64,000 nt of DNA, taken from assembly GCF_002019855.1 (NCBI RefSeq), contig NZ_CM007717.1, positions 2,477,198 to 2,541,197 on the forward strand. Direction: 5' to 3'. Positions 1 through 8,949 of the stretch are shown piece by piece; position 1 is the first letter of the stretch; each line of letters begins with the position of its first letter. The stretch comes from Streptomyces antibioticus (GTDB lineage: Bacteria; Actinomycetota; Actinomycetes; Streptomycetales; Streptomycetaceae). The notes below the pieces were generated by a model, which was not told the origin of the DNA, ran no database searches, and saw only the letters and a list, made by a program, of their open reading frames with translations. The position numbers and the translations under genes were made by a program.

Positions 1-147
1 CCATACCCGCAGGTTAGCCAGGGCGCCGGTGGTCACCCAACCGGATGCCGGATATTTGCCCGTATTGTCGGCCTGTTGTCCACCCTTCGGGACGATCCGC
101 GGCCGAAACACGCCCCCGCGCGGGCGGGGCCCGTCGCGGTTCCGCCG

Positions 148-804
148 TCACCCGTCCTGGGCCTTGCGCAGCCGTCCGGCGAACTCGGCGGCGGCCGCGC
201 CGGGGTCGTCGGCCTCGGTGATCGCCCGGACGACGACCACCCGGCGGGCACCGGCGGCGAGCACCTCGTCGAGGTTGGTGAGGTCGATACCGCCGATGGC
301 GAACCAGGGGCGGTCGGTGCCGAGGGCCGCCGTGCGGCGGACCAGGCCGAGGCCCGGCGCGGGCCGGCCGGGCTTGGTGGGGGTGGGCCAGCAGGGGCCG
401 GTGCAGAAGTAGTCCACGCCCTCCTGGACGGCGGCGGCCTCGGCCTCCGCCTCGGTGTGCGTGGAGCGGCCTATCAGGACGTCCTCGCCGAGGAGGGCGC
501 GGGCGGCGGGCACCGGAAGGTCGCCCTGGCCGAGGTGGAGCACGTCGGCGCGGGCCGCGTGGGCGACGTCCGCCCGGTCGTTGACCGCGAGGAGTCTGCC
601 GTGCCGGGCGCAGGCGTCGGCGAACACCTCCAGGTGCTCCAGCTCCTCGGCCGCCTCGATGCCCTTGTCCCGCAACTGCACGACGTCGACACCGGCCGCG
701 AGGACCGCGTCCAGGAACTCCGGCAGGTCGCCCTGCCGGGTGCGGGCGTCCGTGCAGAGGTAGAGCAGGGCGCCGGCGAGGCGGGCACGGGCGGTGTCGG
801 GCAT
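148..804 (-). CDS. thiE: Thiamine-phosphate synthase ThiE
   Basis: Joins HMP pyrophosphate to the thiazole phosphate carboxylate to give thiamine monophosphate in the cytosol. The 218-residue protein shows the family signatures in order: VVQLRDK (about 41-47), [11 protein letters not shown] (71-81), DVLHLGQGD (86-94), STHT (about 112-115), the [13 protein letters not shown] loop (about 133-145) and WFAIGGID near the C terminus. The ATG at 804 was chosen because a GGGGGGA Shine-Dalgarno lies just upstream; an upstream Met would add an unconserved proline-rich tail. The gene is on the opposite strand from thiOSG, so it is expressed separately from the riboswitch-controlled unit. A GC-rich stretch at 111-131 after the stop may form a weak terminator. 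The first 147 bases otherwise hold no gene I can support. Confidence 0.95.
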   Translation of the reverse strand: MPDTARARLAGALLYLCTDARTRQGDLPEFLDAVLAAGVDVVQLRDKGIEAAEELEHLEVFADACARHGRLLAVNDRADVAHAARADVLHLGQGDLPVPAARALLGEDVLIGRSTHTEAEAEAAAVQEGVDYFCTGPCWPTPTKPGRPAPGLGLVRRTAALGTDRPWFAIGGIDLTNLDEVLAAGARRVVVVRAITEADDPGAAAAEFAGRLRKAQDG

Positions 805-883
805 ACGAGGGTCCCCCCAGGGCGGTGGCGTGCGGGGACGGGCCCCGCACGCCGTCACGGTTCGGATCGGCCGGTCGGACGGG

Positions 884-1249
884 TCAGACGGCGAGCGCCT
901 GCGCCCGGCGCTTCACCTCCGTGCCGCGATTCTCGCTCAGGGCCTGCGCGGGGGTGCCGGGCAGGCTGGGGTCGGGAGTGAAGAGCCACTCCAGCATCTC
1001 TTCGTCCGTGAAGCCGTCGTCCCTCAGGAGGGTCAGGGTGCCGGCCAGGCCCTTGACCACCTTGTCCTCGTCGATGAAGGCGGCGGGAACGTGCAGGGCG
1101 CGGTTCTCGCCTCGGCGTACGGCGATGAGCTGGCCGTCCTTGACGAGCTGCCGCACGCGCGTCACCTCCACGTCGAGCATCTCCGCGATGTCGGGCAGGG
1201 TGAGCCAGGCGGGGACGAGAGCATCGGTCTTTGCGTCAATCTCGGTCAC
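884..1249 (-). CDS. Rv2175c-family winged-helix DNA-binding protein
   Basis: A 121-residue protein with an N-terminal helix-turn-helix ([20 protein letters not shown], about 15-34) and a C-terminal helical domain containing [16 protein letters not shown]. This matches the actinobacterial Rv2175c family. In Mycobacterium tuberculosis, Rv2175c binds DNA and is a substrate of the kinase PknL, encoded next to it. Here the likely partner kinase is 4.2 kb away (5422-7392), beyond an FAD reductase and the thiazole genes. The GTG at 1249 gives the start MTEIDAK, which I recall from Streptomyces homologues. A GTG at 1294 would add 15 residues, and neither start has a strong ribosome binding site. The DNA target is not deducible here. 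Confidence 0.85.
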   Translation of the reverse strand: MTEIDAKTDALVPAWLTLPDIAEMLDVEVTRVRQLVKDGQLIAVRRGENRALHVPAAFIDEDKVVKGLAGTLTLLRDDGFTDEEMLEWLFTPDPSLPGTPAQALSENRGTEVKRRAQALAV

Positions 1250-1325
1250 GGGACAAGCCTGCCATCTGCCACTGACAGTCGGAAGCCGGGCCACCCCGAC
1301 CGGGGCAACGCCCCTGCGCCACCGC

Positions 1326-2570
1326 CTACGCCGTGGCCGTCTTGAGCGGCCGGCCCGGGTCCACCAGGAGCCCGGGGTCCATCGCTGTGCCCGACTCGAT
1401 CAGCCGTCTGCCCTGGGCGAGATCGCGCGGGCGGCCGACGGCCAGCAGGGCGACCAGCCGGTCCTCGCGCAGCCAGCAGACCGTCCAGGCCGGTCCCGCC
1501 GGGTCGCCGCGCCACAGGACGGTGTCGGCGGCGGCGTGATGACCGGCGTACTGGACGAAACGGCCGAACTGCTCCGACCAGAAGTACGGGACCGGGTCGT
1601 AGACCGCCGGGGGCCGGCCGGTGGCGGCGCCCAGGATGTTCGCGGCGACCGTGCGCGGGCCCTGGAGGGCGTTGTCCCAGTGGTGCACGAGCAGCCGCTC
1701 GCCGTAGCGGCCGGACGGGAAGGAGGCGCAGTCGCCGACCGCGTACACCTCGGGCACGGACGTGCGCAGCGCGGCGTCGGCCACCACCTCGCCGTGCGCG
1801 CCCAGCTCGACGCCGGAGCCGGTCAGCCAGCCGGTGGCGGGGCGGGCGCCGATGCCGACCACCACGGCGTCGGCCGGCAGCCGTGAGCCGTCGTCCAGCA
1901 CGACCGCGCCGGGCTCGACGCGGTCCACGCGCGTGTGGGTGCGCAGGTCGATGCCGGCGTCGGCGTACCAGCCGGTCATCGGGGCGGCGACCTCGGCGGG
2001 CAGGGCGCCGGCGAGCGGCCGGTCGGCGGCCTCCACGACGGTGACCGCGCAGCCGGCCTCGCGTGCGGCGGTGGCGAACTCGGCGCCGATCCAGCCGGCG
2101 CCGACGACCACGACGTCGTGCCGGTCGGCGAGGACGGGCCGCAGCCGTTCCGCGTCGTCCAGGGTGCGCAGCAGATGGACGCCCGGGACGCCCTCGGCGC
2201 CGGGCAGCCGGATCGGTTCGGCACCGGTGGCGACGACCAGGACGTCGTAGGGGACGGGTCCCGTCTCGGTGTCCAGGGCGCGGTCGGCGGGGCGCAGGCC
2301 GAGGACCTCGCGGCCGAGGACCAGGTCGATGCCGAGGCTCTCGAAGTCGACGTCGAAGGCGGAGTGCTCGGCCTTGCCGAGGAGGACGGCCTTGGAGAGC
2401 GGGGGGCGGTCGTAGGGCTGGTGGGGTTCGGCGCCGATCAGGGTCACCGTGCCGTCGAAGCCCTGCTCGCGCAGGGCGACCGCGGTCTGCACCCCGGCCA
2501 TCCCGGCGCCGGCGACGACCACGCGCCGTCCGGTGGGCCTGCCCTCGTCGTCCAGTCTCTGCTCGCTCAC
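1326..2570 (-). CDS. FAD-dependent NAD(P)H oxidoreductase (ferredoxin reductase type)
   Basis: A 414-residue pyridine nucleotide-disulfide family flavoprotein. An FAD-binding VVVAGAGMAGVQTA lies near residues 17-30, PYDRPPLSK follows around 52-60, and a second Rossmann motif VVVVGAGWIGAEFA binds NAD(P)H near 153-166. The YAVGDCASFP motif near 281 closes the FAD site. The C-terminal domain (about 310-414, YFWSEQFGRFVQYAG) is the reductase C domain of rhodocoxin/putidaredoxin reductase-like enzymes, which pass electrons from NAD(P)H to a small ferredoxin. No ferredoxin or P450 gene is adjacent, so the partner is unknown. The start is GTG at 2570 with a purine-rich AAGGTGA upstream. It is monocistronic or co-transcribed with the small gene at 2603-2953. 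Confidence 0.9.
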   Translation of the reverse strand: MSEQRLDDEGRPTGRRVVVAGAGMAGVQTAVALREQGFDGTVTLIGAEPHQPYDRPPLSKAVLLGKAEHSAFDVDFESLGIDLVLGREVLGLRPADRALDTETGPVPYDVLVVATGAEPIRLPGAEGVPGVHLLRTLDDAERLRPVLADRHDVVVVGAGWIGAEFATAAREAGCAVTVVEAADRPLAGALPAEVAAPMTGWYADAGIDLRTHTRVDRVEPGAVVLDDGSRLPADAVVVGIGARPATGWLTGSGVELGAHGEVVADAALRTSVPEVYAVGDCASFPSGRYGERLLVHHWDNALQGPRTVAANILGAATGRPPAVYDPVPYFWSEQFGRFVQYAGHHAAADTVLWRGDPAGPAWTVCWLREDRLVALLAVGRPRDLAQGRRLIESGTAMDPGLLVDPGRPLKTATA

Positions 2571-2602
2571 CTGATCACCTTAGACACCTGACGGAACGTC
2601 AG

Positions 2603-2953
2603 TCAGCGGTCGTGCTCCGTGACCTGCTCCACAACGCTCGTGCCGCCGCCCTCCTGGGACTCCCACTCCCAGGTCTCCGTCAGCCGCACCCGGCCGTCCG
2701 GCAGCTCCCCGACCGTCGACACACAGTGCCCCGACGAGGTGGTCCCGTCCCGCTTGAGCTGCACGTACCGGAAGTCCAGCCGGTCCCCCCTACGGGTACC
2801 CACGAGATGGCCGCGTACGACGTCACCGCCCGCGTAGTCGGCCCAGACCACGCCCTCGGCCTCGTGGTACGTGAAGCGGGTGCGGGTGCCGACCTGGCCG
2901 GGGGCCTGGTCGGCGACCGGCGCGAGGACGAGACCGTCGAGCGAGCGGGGCAC
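2603..2953 (-). CDS. Small conserved protein (lipocalin-like fold suspected)
   Basis: A 116-residue protein dominated by alternating beta-strand segments: TRFTYHEAEGVVWADYAGG, VVRGHLVGTR, LDFRYVQLKRDG, GHCVSTVGELPDGRVRLTE and TWEWES. This resembles small bacterial proteins often labelled n-acetylglutamate synthase in databases, but there is no acetyltransferase A-motif, so I regard that name as unsupported. The GTG at 2953 was chosen because AAGGGAG lies nine bases upstream. The longer open frame running through thiO is an antisense artefact. The gene lies 32 bp upstream of the FAD reductase on the same strand, so the two may be co-transcribed. Function unknown. Confidence 0.75.
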   Translation of the reverse strand: MPRSLDGLVLAPVADQAPGQVGTRTRFTYHEAEGVVWADYAGGDVVRGHLVGTRRGDRLDFRYVQLKRDGTTSSGHCVSTVGELPDGRVRLTETWEWESQEGGGTSVVEQVTEHDR

Positions 2954-3011
2954 GGGCGGAGGCTCCCTTACTGAGACGTGCGCGGGCGGGCTAGGGTGGC
3001 CAACGTAGAGC

Positions 3012-3104
3012 ACTCGCGGGAGCCCGGACGGACCGGGCTGAGAGGGAGGCTGGCCGGCCTCCGACCGTACGAACCTGATCCGGGTCATGCCGGCGAAGGG
3101 AGGG
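3012..3104 (+). promoter_or_regulatory. TPP (THI-box) riboswitch upstream of thiO
   Basis: The leader carries the THI-box core in order: ACTCGCGGGAGCCC, GGGCTGAGAGGGAGG, then GAACCTGATCCGGGTCATG and CCGGCGAAGGGAG. These are the CUGAGA and ACCUGAUC..GGxUxAUGCC elements of the thiamine pyrophosphate aptamer. The final AAGGGAGGGG is also the ribosome binding site of thiO (ATG at 3116). Translation control by sequestering this site is therefore likely, since no run of T residues follows. Confidence 0.93.
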
Positions 3105-3115
3105 GCTGGACGCCG

Positions 3116-4282
3116 ATGTCGCGTACACCAGCAGCAGACGTCCTCGTGGTGGGGGGCGGGATCATCGGGCTCGTCACCGCCTGGCGGGCCGCGCAGCGCG
3201 GGCTCGTCACGACGGTGGTGGATCCGGCGCCGGGCGGCGGCGCCGCGCAGGTGGCGGCCGGCATGCTGGCCGCCGTCACGGAACTGCACCACGGCGAGCA
3301 GACCCTGCTCGGCCTCAACCTGGCCTCGGCGCACCGCTATCCGGACTTCGTGGCGGAGCTGACCGAGCTGACCGGGCAGGACGTCGGCCACCGCCGCTGC
3401 GGCACGCTCGCGGTCGCGCTGGACGCCGACGACCGCGCGCATCTGCGTGAACTCCACGCGCTCCAGACCCGGTCGGGGCTCGACTCGCAGTGGCTGTCGG
3501 GCCGCGAGTGCCGGCGGCTCGAACCGATGCTCGCGCCGGGCGTGCGCGGCGGCCTCCGGGTGGACGGCGACCATCAGGTCGATCCGCGGCGGCTGGCCGC
3601 GGCGCTGGTCACCGCGTGCGAGCGCACGGGCGTGACGCTGCATCGCGCGTGGGCCGAGCGGCTGTCCGTCACCGGCGGGCGGGCCACGGGCGTGGTCACG
3701 GACGACGGGACGGAACTGGCCGCCGGACAGGTGGTGTTGGCGGGCGGCAGCCTGAGCGGCCGGCTCACCGGCGTCCCCGAGCAGGTCCGGCCGCCCGTAC
3801 GGCCGGTGAAGGGGCAGGTGCTGCGGCTGGCGGTGCCGCCCCGGTACGCGCCGTTCCTGAACCGCACCGTGCGGGCCGTGGTGCGCGGCAGTCATGTGTA
3901 TCTGGTGCCGCGCGAGAACGGCGAGCTGGTCGTCGGCGCGACCAGCGAGGAACTGGGCTGGGACACCACGGTGACCGCCGGTGGCGTGTACGAACTGCTG
4001 CGGGACGCGCACGAGTTGGTGCCCGGGATCACCGAACTGCCGTTGACCGAGACCCGTGCGGGACTGCGTCCCGGCTCCCCGGACAACGCGCCGCTGCTCG
4101 GACCGACGGAGCTGGACGGACTGCTGCTGGCCACCGGCCACCACCGCAACGGGGTGCTGCTGACCCCGGTGACCGGGGACGTCCTCGCGCACGCCCTGAC
4201 CACCGGTGAACTCCCCGACGAGGCCCGTCCCTTCACGCCCCGGCGCTTCGGTGCCGCAGCCCTCCTGGAGCAGCCCGCATGA
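3116..4282 (+). CDS. thiO: Glycine oxidase ThiO
   Basis: FAD-dependent oxidase that converts glycine to the imine needed for the thiazole ring of thiamine. The 388-residue protein opens with a dinucleotide-binding motif, VLVVGGGIIGLVTAWRAA (about 9-26). It ends with TGHHRNGVLLTPVTGD, the usual C-terminal FAD contact of the DAO family. The ATG at 3116 directly follows the riboswitch and its GAAGGGAGGGG ribosome binding site; the frame is open upstream but that part is riboswitch. The stop overlaps the thiS start by ATGA, so thiO and thiS are translationally coupled. Expression should fall when TPP is abundant. Confidence 0.95.
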   Translation: MSRTPAADVLVVGGGIIGLVTAWRAAQRGLVTTVVDPAPGGGAAQVAAGMLAAVTELHHGEQTLLGLNLASAHRYPDFVAELTELTGQDVGHRRCGTLAVALDADDRAHLRELHALQTRSGLDSQWLSGRECRRLEPMLAPGVRGGLRVDGDHQVDPRRLAAALVTACERTGVTLHRAWAERLSVTGGRATGVVTDDGTELAAGQVVLAGGSLSGRLTGVPEQVRPPVRPVKGQVLRLAVPPRYAPFLNRTVRAVVRGSHVYLVPRENGELVVGATSEELGWDTTVTAGGVYELLRDAHELVPGITELPLTETRAGLRPGSPDNAPLLGPTELDGLLLATGHHRNGVLLTPVTGDVLAHALTTGELPDEARPFTPRRFGAAALLEQPA

Positions 4283-4491
4283 GCCGGTCCGTCACCATCT
4301 CGGTCAACGGGGAGCGGCGCGAGGTCGCTTCCGGCACGGCGCTCGACAGCGTCGTACGGTCGCTGGCGCCGGCGCCCTCCGGGGTGGCCGCCGCGCTCAA
4401 CGAGACGGTCGTCCCGCGCGCGCAGTGGCCCGCCACGGCGCTCGCCGAGGGCGACCGGGTGGAGATCCTGACCGCCGTCCAGGGAGGCTGA
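4279..4491 (+). CDS. thiS: Sulfur carrier protein ThiS
   Basis: A 70-residue ubiquitin-fold sulfur carrier ending in the required Gly-Gly (LTAVQGG). The C terminus is adenylated and thiocarboxylated, and the sulfur is then donated to ThiG for thiazole formation. The body shows the expected VNGERREV start, a PSGVAAALNE segment and a VPRAQW strand. The start overlaps the thiO stop by four bases, and thiG begins three bases after the stop. No thiF/moeB adenylyltransferase is in the window. The cysteine desulfurase-TusA fusion at 49457 is a possible but distant sulfur source. Confidence 0.95.
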   Translation: MSRSVTISVNGERREVASGTALDSVVRSLAPAPSGVAAALNETVVPRAQWPATALAEGDRVEILTAVQGG

Positions 4492-5289
<798 letters not shown>

Positions 5290-5313
5290 CTCCCGGGGGG
5301 GGAGCCGTGCCCC

Positions 5314-5327
5314 GGGGCGCAAGCCCC
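5314..5327 (+). terminator. Candidate terminator after thiG
   Basis: GGGGC-GCAA-GCCCC forms a five-base-pair stem with a stable tetraloop 25 bases after the thiG stop. Flanking runs of G (from 5295) and C (to 5329) could extend pairing. There is no T tract, so termination is only inferred. Confidence 0.4.
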
Positions 5328-5421
5328 CCGCATCTCCGCGCTCCGTCACAGCTCGGCCGCAGTCCTGCTCCGATGGGGCGGAAGCGGGAGGTGTGTCGGT
5401 GGTGCCTCGTAGACTCGCTGC

Positions 5422-7392
5422 GTGGACACGACCCTTCAGGACCCTCTGGTCGGGCAGGTGCTCGACGGTCGGTATCGCGTCGAGGCGCGGATCGCGGTCG
5501 GCGGGATGGCCACGGTCTACCGGGCCGTGGACACCCGCCTCGACCGCGTGCTCGCGCTCAAGGTGATGCATCCGGCACTCGCCGCCGACGGCACCTTCGT
5601 CGAGCGGTTCATCCGCGAGGCCAAGTCCGTCGCCCGCCTCGCCCACCCGAACGTGGTGCAGGTCTTCGACCAGGGCACCGACGGGTCGTACGTCTACCTG
5701 GCCATGGAGTACATCGCCGGGTGCACGCTGCGTGACGTGCTGCGCGAGCGCGGGGCGCTCCAGCCGCGGGCCGCGCTCGACATCCTGGAGCCGGTCCTCG
5801 CCGCGCTCGGCGCCGCCCACCGGGCCGGGTTCGTGCACCGCGACATGAAGCCGGAGAACGTCCTGATAGGGGACGACGGCCGGGTCAAGGTCGCCGACTT
5901 CGGCCTGGTGCGCTCCGTGGACACCGTGACCAGCACGACCGGCGCGGTGCTCGGCACCGTCGCCTACCTCGCGCCCGAACAGGTCGAGACGCCCGGCACG
6001 GCCGACGCCCGGGTCGACGTGTACGCGTGCGGTGTCGTGCTGTACGAGATGCTCACCGGCGAGAAGCCGCACGACGGCGAGTCGCCCGCGATCGTGCTCT
6101 ACAAGCATCTGCACGAAGACGTCCCGCCGCCCTCGGCGATCGTGCCCGGCCTGGCCTTCGAGCTGGACGAGGTGGTGGCCTCCGCCACCGCGCGCACCTT
6201 GGAGGTGCGGCCGTACAACGCGGTCGCGCTGCTCGGGCAGGTGCGCGAGGCGCGCGCCGCGCTCACCGAGGAACAGCTCGACGCCGTGCCGCCGCAGGCC
6301 CTGGCCGCGGCGCACGACAACGCCGAGGACCGCACCAGCGTCATCCCGCGCTCCCTGACGGTCCCCCGCCCCCTGCCGGTGAACGAGGACGAACCGGGCG
6401 GGCCCGGGACGCCGTACGGCCCCGGCGGCGCCGACCCGATGAACCGCACCTCCCGCTTCCAGAGCCCGCCGCCCCCGCCGCCGCCCGCCGGACGCGGTTT
6501 CCCGCGCCCCCGGCGCGGGGTGCTGGCGCTGGTCACCGTGGTGCTGCTGGTGCTCGGCGTGGGCGCCGGCGTCTGGTACATCAACTCCGGCCAGTTCACC
6601 AAGGTCCCCGCGGTGCTCACCCAGACCCAGGAGCGCGCCGAGCAGCGCCTGGAGGCGGCCGGTCTCGAGGTCGGCAAGGTCACGCACGCGTACAGCGACA
6701 CCGTCAAGCGCGGCACGATCATCGACACCGACCCCAAGCCGGGCGCGCGGATCCGGAAGAACGACTCCGTGGCCCTGGTCGTCTCCGACGGCCCCGAGAC
6801 GGTGAAGGTGCCCGATCTGGCCGGCACCCGGCTGGACAAGGCACAGCAGCGGCTGAAGACGGAGGGGCTGGCGCCGGGGCTGGTCACCAAGGAGTTCAGC
6901 GACGACGTGCTCAAGGGCTTCGTGATCAGCACCGACCCCGAGTCCGGCACCGAGCGCCGGGCGGGCTCGGCGATCGCCCTGGTCGTCAGCAAGGGCCCCG
7001 CGCTGGACGTCCCGGACGTCACGGGCGACTCCCTGGACGACGCGCGGGCCGAGCTGGAGGAGGCCGGCTTCGAGGTCGAGGTCGCGAGCGAGGAGATCAA
7101 CTCCGAGTTCGACAAGGGGCAGGTCGCGGCCCAGTCCCCGGAGGAGGGCGCCCAGCTCGGCGAGGGCGACACCGTCACGCTGACCCTGTCCAAGGGCCCG
7201 GAGATGGTCGAGGTCCCGGACGTGGTCGGGGACAGCGTCGGGGACGCGAAGGACGCCCTGGAGGCGGCCGGGTTCGACGTCGACGAGGACCGCGGTCTGC
7301 TCGGCCTCTTCGGCGACACCGTCAAGAGCCAGTCCGTCTCGGGCGGCGACAAGGCGCCCAAGGGCTCGACGATCACGATCACCATCCGCTGA
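5422..7392 (+). CDS. PASTA-domain Ser/Thr protein kinase (PknL/PknB type)
   Basis: A 656-residue membrane receptor kinase. The cytoplasmic kinase domain (about 17-275) has the glycine loop AVGGMATVY, Lys47 in LALKVM, HRDMKPEN with Asp141, DFG at 159-161 and APE at 184-186. A proline-rich linker leads to one membrane span (about 366-386). The outside part (393-656) holds four PASTA repeats, recognisable by VPDLAG, VPDVTG and VPDVVG strand starts; PASTA domains bind muropeptides or peptidoglycan. The start is GTG at 5422. An Rv2175c-family protein, the known substrate of mycobacterial PknL, is encoded 4 kb away. The kinase probably couples cell wall state to gene control, but the exact PknB/PknL orthology cannot be settled here. 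Confidence 0.95.
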   Translation: MDTTLQDPLVGQVLDGRYRVEARIAVGGMATVYRAVDTRLDRVLALKVMHPALAADGTFVERFIREAKSVARLAHPNVVQVFDQGTDGSYVYLAMEYIAGCTLRDVLRERGALQPRAALDILEPVLAALGAAHRAGFVHRDMKPENVLIGDDGRVKVADFGLVRSVDTVTSTTGAVLGTVAYLAPEQVETPGTADARVDVYACGVVLYEMLTGEKPHDGESPAIVLYKHLHEDVPPPSAIVPGLAFELDEVVASATARTLEVRPYNAVALLGQVREARAALTEEQLDAVPPQALAAAHDNAEDRTSVIPRSLTVPRPLPVNEDEPGGPGTPYGPGGADPMNRTSRFQSPPPPPPPAGRGFPRPRRGVLALVTVVLLVLGVGAGVWYINSGQFTKVPAVLTQTQERAEQRLEAAGLEVGKVTHAYSDTVKRGTIIDTDPKPGARIRKNDSVALVVSDGPETVKVPDLAGTRLDKAQQRLKTEGLAPGLVTKEFSDDVLKGFVISTDPESGTERRAGSAIALVVSKGPALDVPDVTGDSLDDARAELEEAGFEVEVASEEINSEFDKGQVAAQSPEEGAQLGEGDTVTLTLSKGPEMVEVPDVVGDSVGDAKDALEAAGFDVDEDRGLLGLFGDTVKSQSVSGGDKAPKGSTITITIR

Positions 7393-7446
7393 CCTCCGGA
7401 GACCTCCGCCGACGGGAGGGGCGCGCGGGCATGACACCCTGAACGG

Positions 7447-8325
7447 GTGAGTTCTCAGCGCCCCCTCCCCTCCCGCAATCCCGTCGGCGGCCATGTCCCG
7501 GTGGCCGGCGGTCTGCACTCCGTCGGGCTGTCGTACGCCCAGGACCTCAAGGCCGAGACGGTCCAGGTCTTCGTCGCCAACCCGCGCGGCTGGGCCACCC
7601 CGGTCGGCAACCCGGCCCAGGACGAGGCCTTCCGCACCGCCTGCGCCGAGCGGAACCTCCCGGCGTACGTCCACGCCCCCTACCTGATCAACTTCGGTTC
7701 GCACACCGAGGCGACCGTGGAGAAGTCGGTGGAGTCGCTCCGGCACTCGCTGCGCCGCGGACGGGAGATCGGCGCGCTGGGCGTGGTCGTGCACACCGGG
7801 AGCGCGACGGGCGGACGGGACCGGTCGGTGGCCCTCAAGCAGGTCCGCGAGCATCTGCTACCGCTGCTGGACGAGCTGACCGAGGACGACGACCCCTTCC
7901 TCCTCCTGGAGTCCACGGCGGGGCAGGGCTCCTCGCTCTGCTCCCGGACCTGGGACTTCGGACCGTACTTCGAGGCGCTGGACGCCCATCCGAAGCTCGG
8001 CGTCTGCCTGGACACCTGCCACATCTTCGCCGCGGGCCACGACCTGACCGGCCCGGACGGGATGCACCGCACCCTGGACCTGCTGGTGGACACGGTCGGA
8101 GCGGGGCGGCTGAAGCTGATCCACGCCAACGACTCCAAGGACGTGGCCGGCGCGCACAAGGACCGGCACGAGAACATCGGCGCCGGCCACATCGGCGAGG
8201 ACCCCTTCCGCGCCCTGATGACGCACCCGGCGACCGAGGGAGTCCCGCTGATCATCGAGACCCCCGGCGGCAAGGAGGGCCACGCGGCGGACGTGGAACG
8301 GCTGAAGAAACTGCGGGACGGATAG
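7447..8325 (+). CDS. nfo: Deoxyribonuclease IV (AP endonuclease Nfo)
   Basis: Cuts DNA 5' to abasic sites in base excision repair. The 292-residue TIM-barrel protein shows the zinc-ligand blocks in order: HAPYLIN (about 77-83), VVHTGS, LLESTAGQG, GVCLDTCHIFAAGHD (about 188-202), LIHANDSK, DRHENIGAGHIG and IIETPGGK. All the His, Glu and Asp positions of the family appear present. The start is GTG at 7447, 54 bases after the PASTA kinase stop on the same strand, so it may be co-transcribed with the kinase. Confidence 0.95.
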   Translation: MSSQRPLPSRNPVGGHVPVAGGLHSVGLSYAQDLKAETVQVFVANPRGWATPVGNPAQDEAFRTACAERNLPAYVHAPYLINFGSHTEATVEKSVESLRHSLRRGREIGALGVVVHTGSATGGRDRSVALKQVREHLLPLLDELTEDDDPFLLLESTAGQGSSLCSRTWDFGPYFEALDAHPKLGVCLDTCHIFAAGHDLTGPDGMHRTLDLLVDTVGAGRLKLIHANDSKDVAGAHKDRHENIGAGHIGEDPFRALMTHPATEGVPLIIETPGGKEGHAADVERLKKLRDG

Positions 8326-8347
8326 CCGCCGCCCGGCAGTGTCGGGA

Positions 8348-8364
8348 ATACCCCCGGGGGGTAT
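8348..8364. promoter_or_regulatory. CsoR-like copper operator
   Basis: ATACCCCCGGGGGGTAT is an almost perfect palindrome (one extra G at the centre). It fits the ATACCCC..GGGGTAT class of operator bound by CsoR in Streptomyces, which releases DNA when it binds Cu(I). It sits 50 bases upstream of the histidine-rich DUF4396 gene, over its expected promoter. Confidence 0.75.
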
Positions 8365-8413
8365 ACGGTTCCTGCTGAGCACGGGCACCGTCACCTGGCA
8401 TTGGGGGCACCTC

Positions 8414-8944
8414 ATGCGACACGACACGCACGAAGCACACGCTCACCACCACGAGCACCACGAGCACCACGAGCAGCACGACCACGATCAGCACCGCACG
8501 GCACCGGACGGCTCATGGGCGACCGCCGTCCGCGCCACCCTGCACTGCCTCACCGGCTGCGCCATCGGCGAGGTGCTCGGCATGGTCGTCGGCACCGCGC
8601 TGGGCTGGGGGAACACCGCCACCCTGGTCCTGGCGATCGTCCTCGCCTTCTTCTTCGGCTACGCGCTCACGCTGCGCGGCGTGCTGAAGGCGGGCGTCGG
8701 TCTGCGGGCGGCGGTCCGGGTGGCGCTGGCGGCGGACACCCTGTCGATCGCCGTGATGGAACTGGTCGACAACGGGGTGATCGTGCTGTGGCCGGGCGCG
8801 ATGGACGCCGGCCTCGGCGACGCGCTGTTCTGGGGCGCGCTGGCGATCGCCCTCGCCGTCGCGTTCGTGCTCACGACCCCCGTCAACAAGTGGATGATCG
8901 GCCGCGGCCGGGGCCACGCGGTGGTGCACCGGTACCACCACTGA
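8414..8944 (+). CDS. DUF4396 membrane protein with histidine-rich N terminus
   Basis: A 176-residue membrane protein. The first 27 residues contain 13 histidines mixed with Glu, Asp and Gln (HAHHHEHHEHHEQH), coded by imperfect 9-base CACCACGAG repeats. The C terminus ends VVHRYHH. Between them are about four hydrophobic spans, including LVLAIVLAFFFGYALTL and LFWGALAIALAVAFVL. A small cysteine motif, CLTGCAIGE (about 51-59), precedes the first span. The core matches DUF4396. The ATG at 8414 has GGGGG seven bases upstream. With the CsoR-like site in front and the metal-rich tail, I infer a copper (or other soft metal) binding or transport role. No experimental function is known to me. Confidence 0.82.
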   Translation: MRHDTHEAHAHHHEHHEHHEQHDHDQHRTAPDGSWATAVRATLHCLTGCAIGEVLGMVVGTALGWGNTATLVLAIVLAFFFGYALTLRGVLKAGVGLRAAVRVALAADTLSIAVMELVDNGVIVLWPGAMDAGLGDALFWGALAIALAVAFVLTTPVNKWMIGRGRGHAVVHRYHH

Positions 8945-8949
8945 CCGCG

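Noticed and set aside
14-850. Long minus-strand frame overlapping thiE
   Set aside because: Arg/Pro/Gly-rich shadow of thiE in another frame.
2954-4192. Upstream extension of the small protein at 2603-2953
   Set aside because: It runs antisense to thiO and the TPP riboswitch; the GTG at 2953 has a good ribosome binding site.
8426-8490. 9-bp CACCACGAG repeats as a non-coding array
   Set aside because: They are in frame and encode the histidine-rich tail of the DUF4396 protein.
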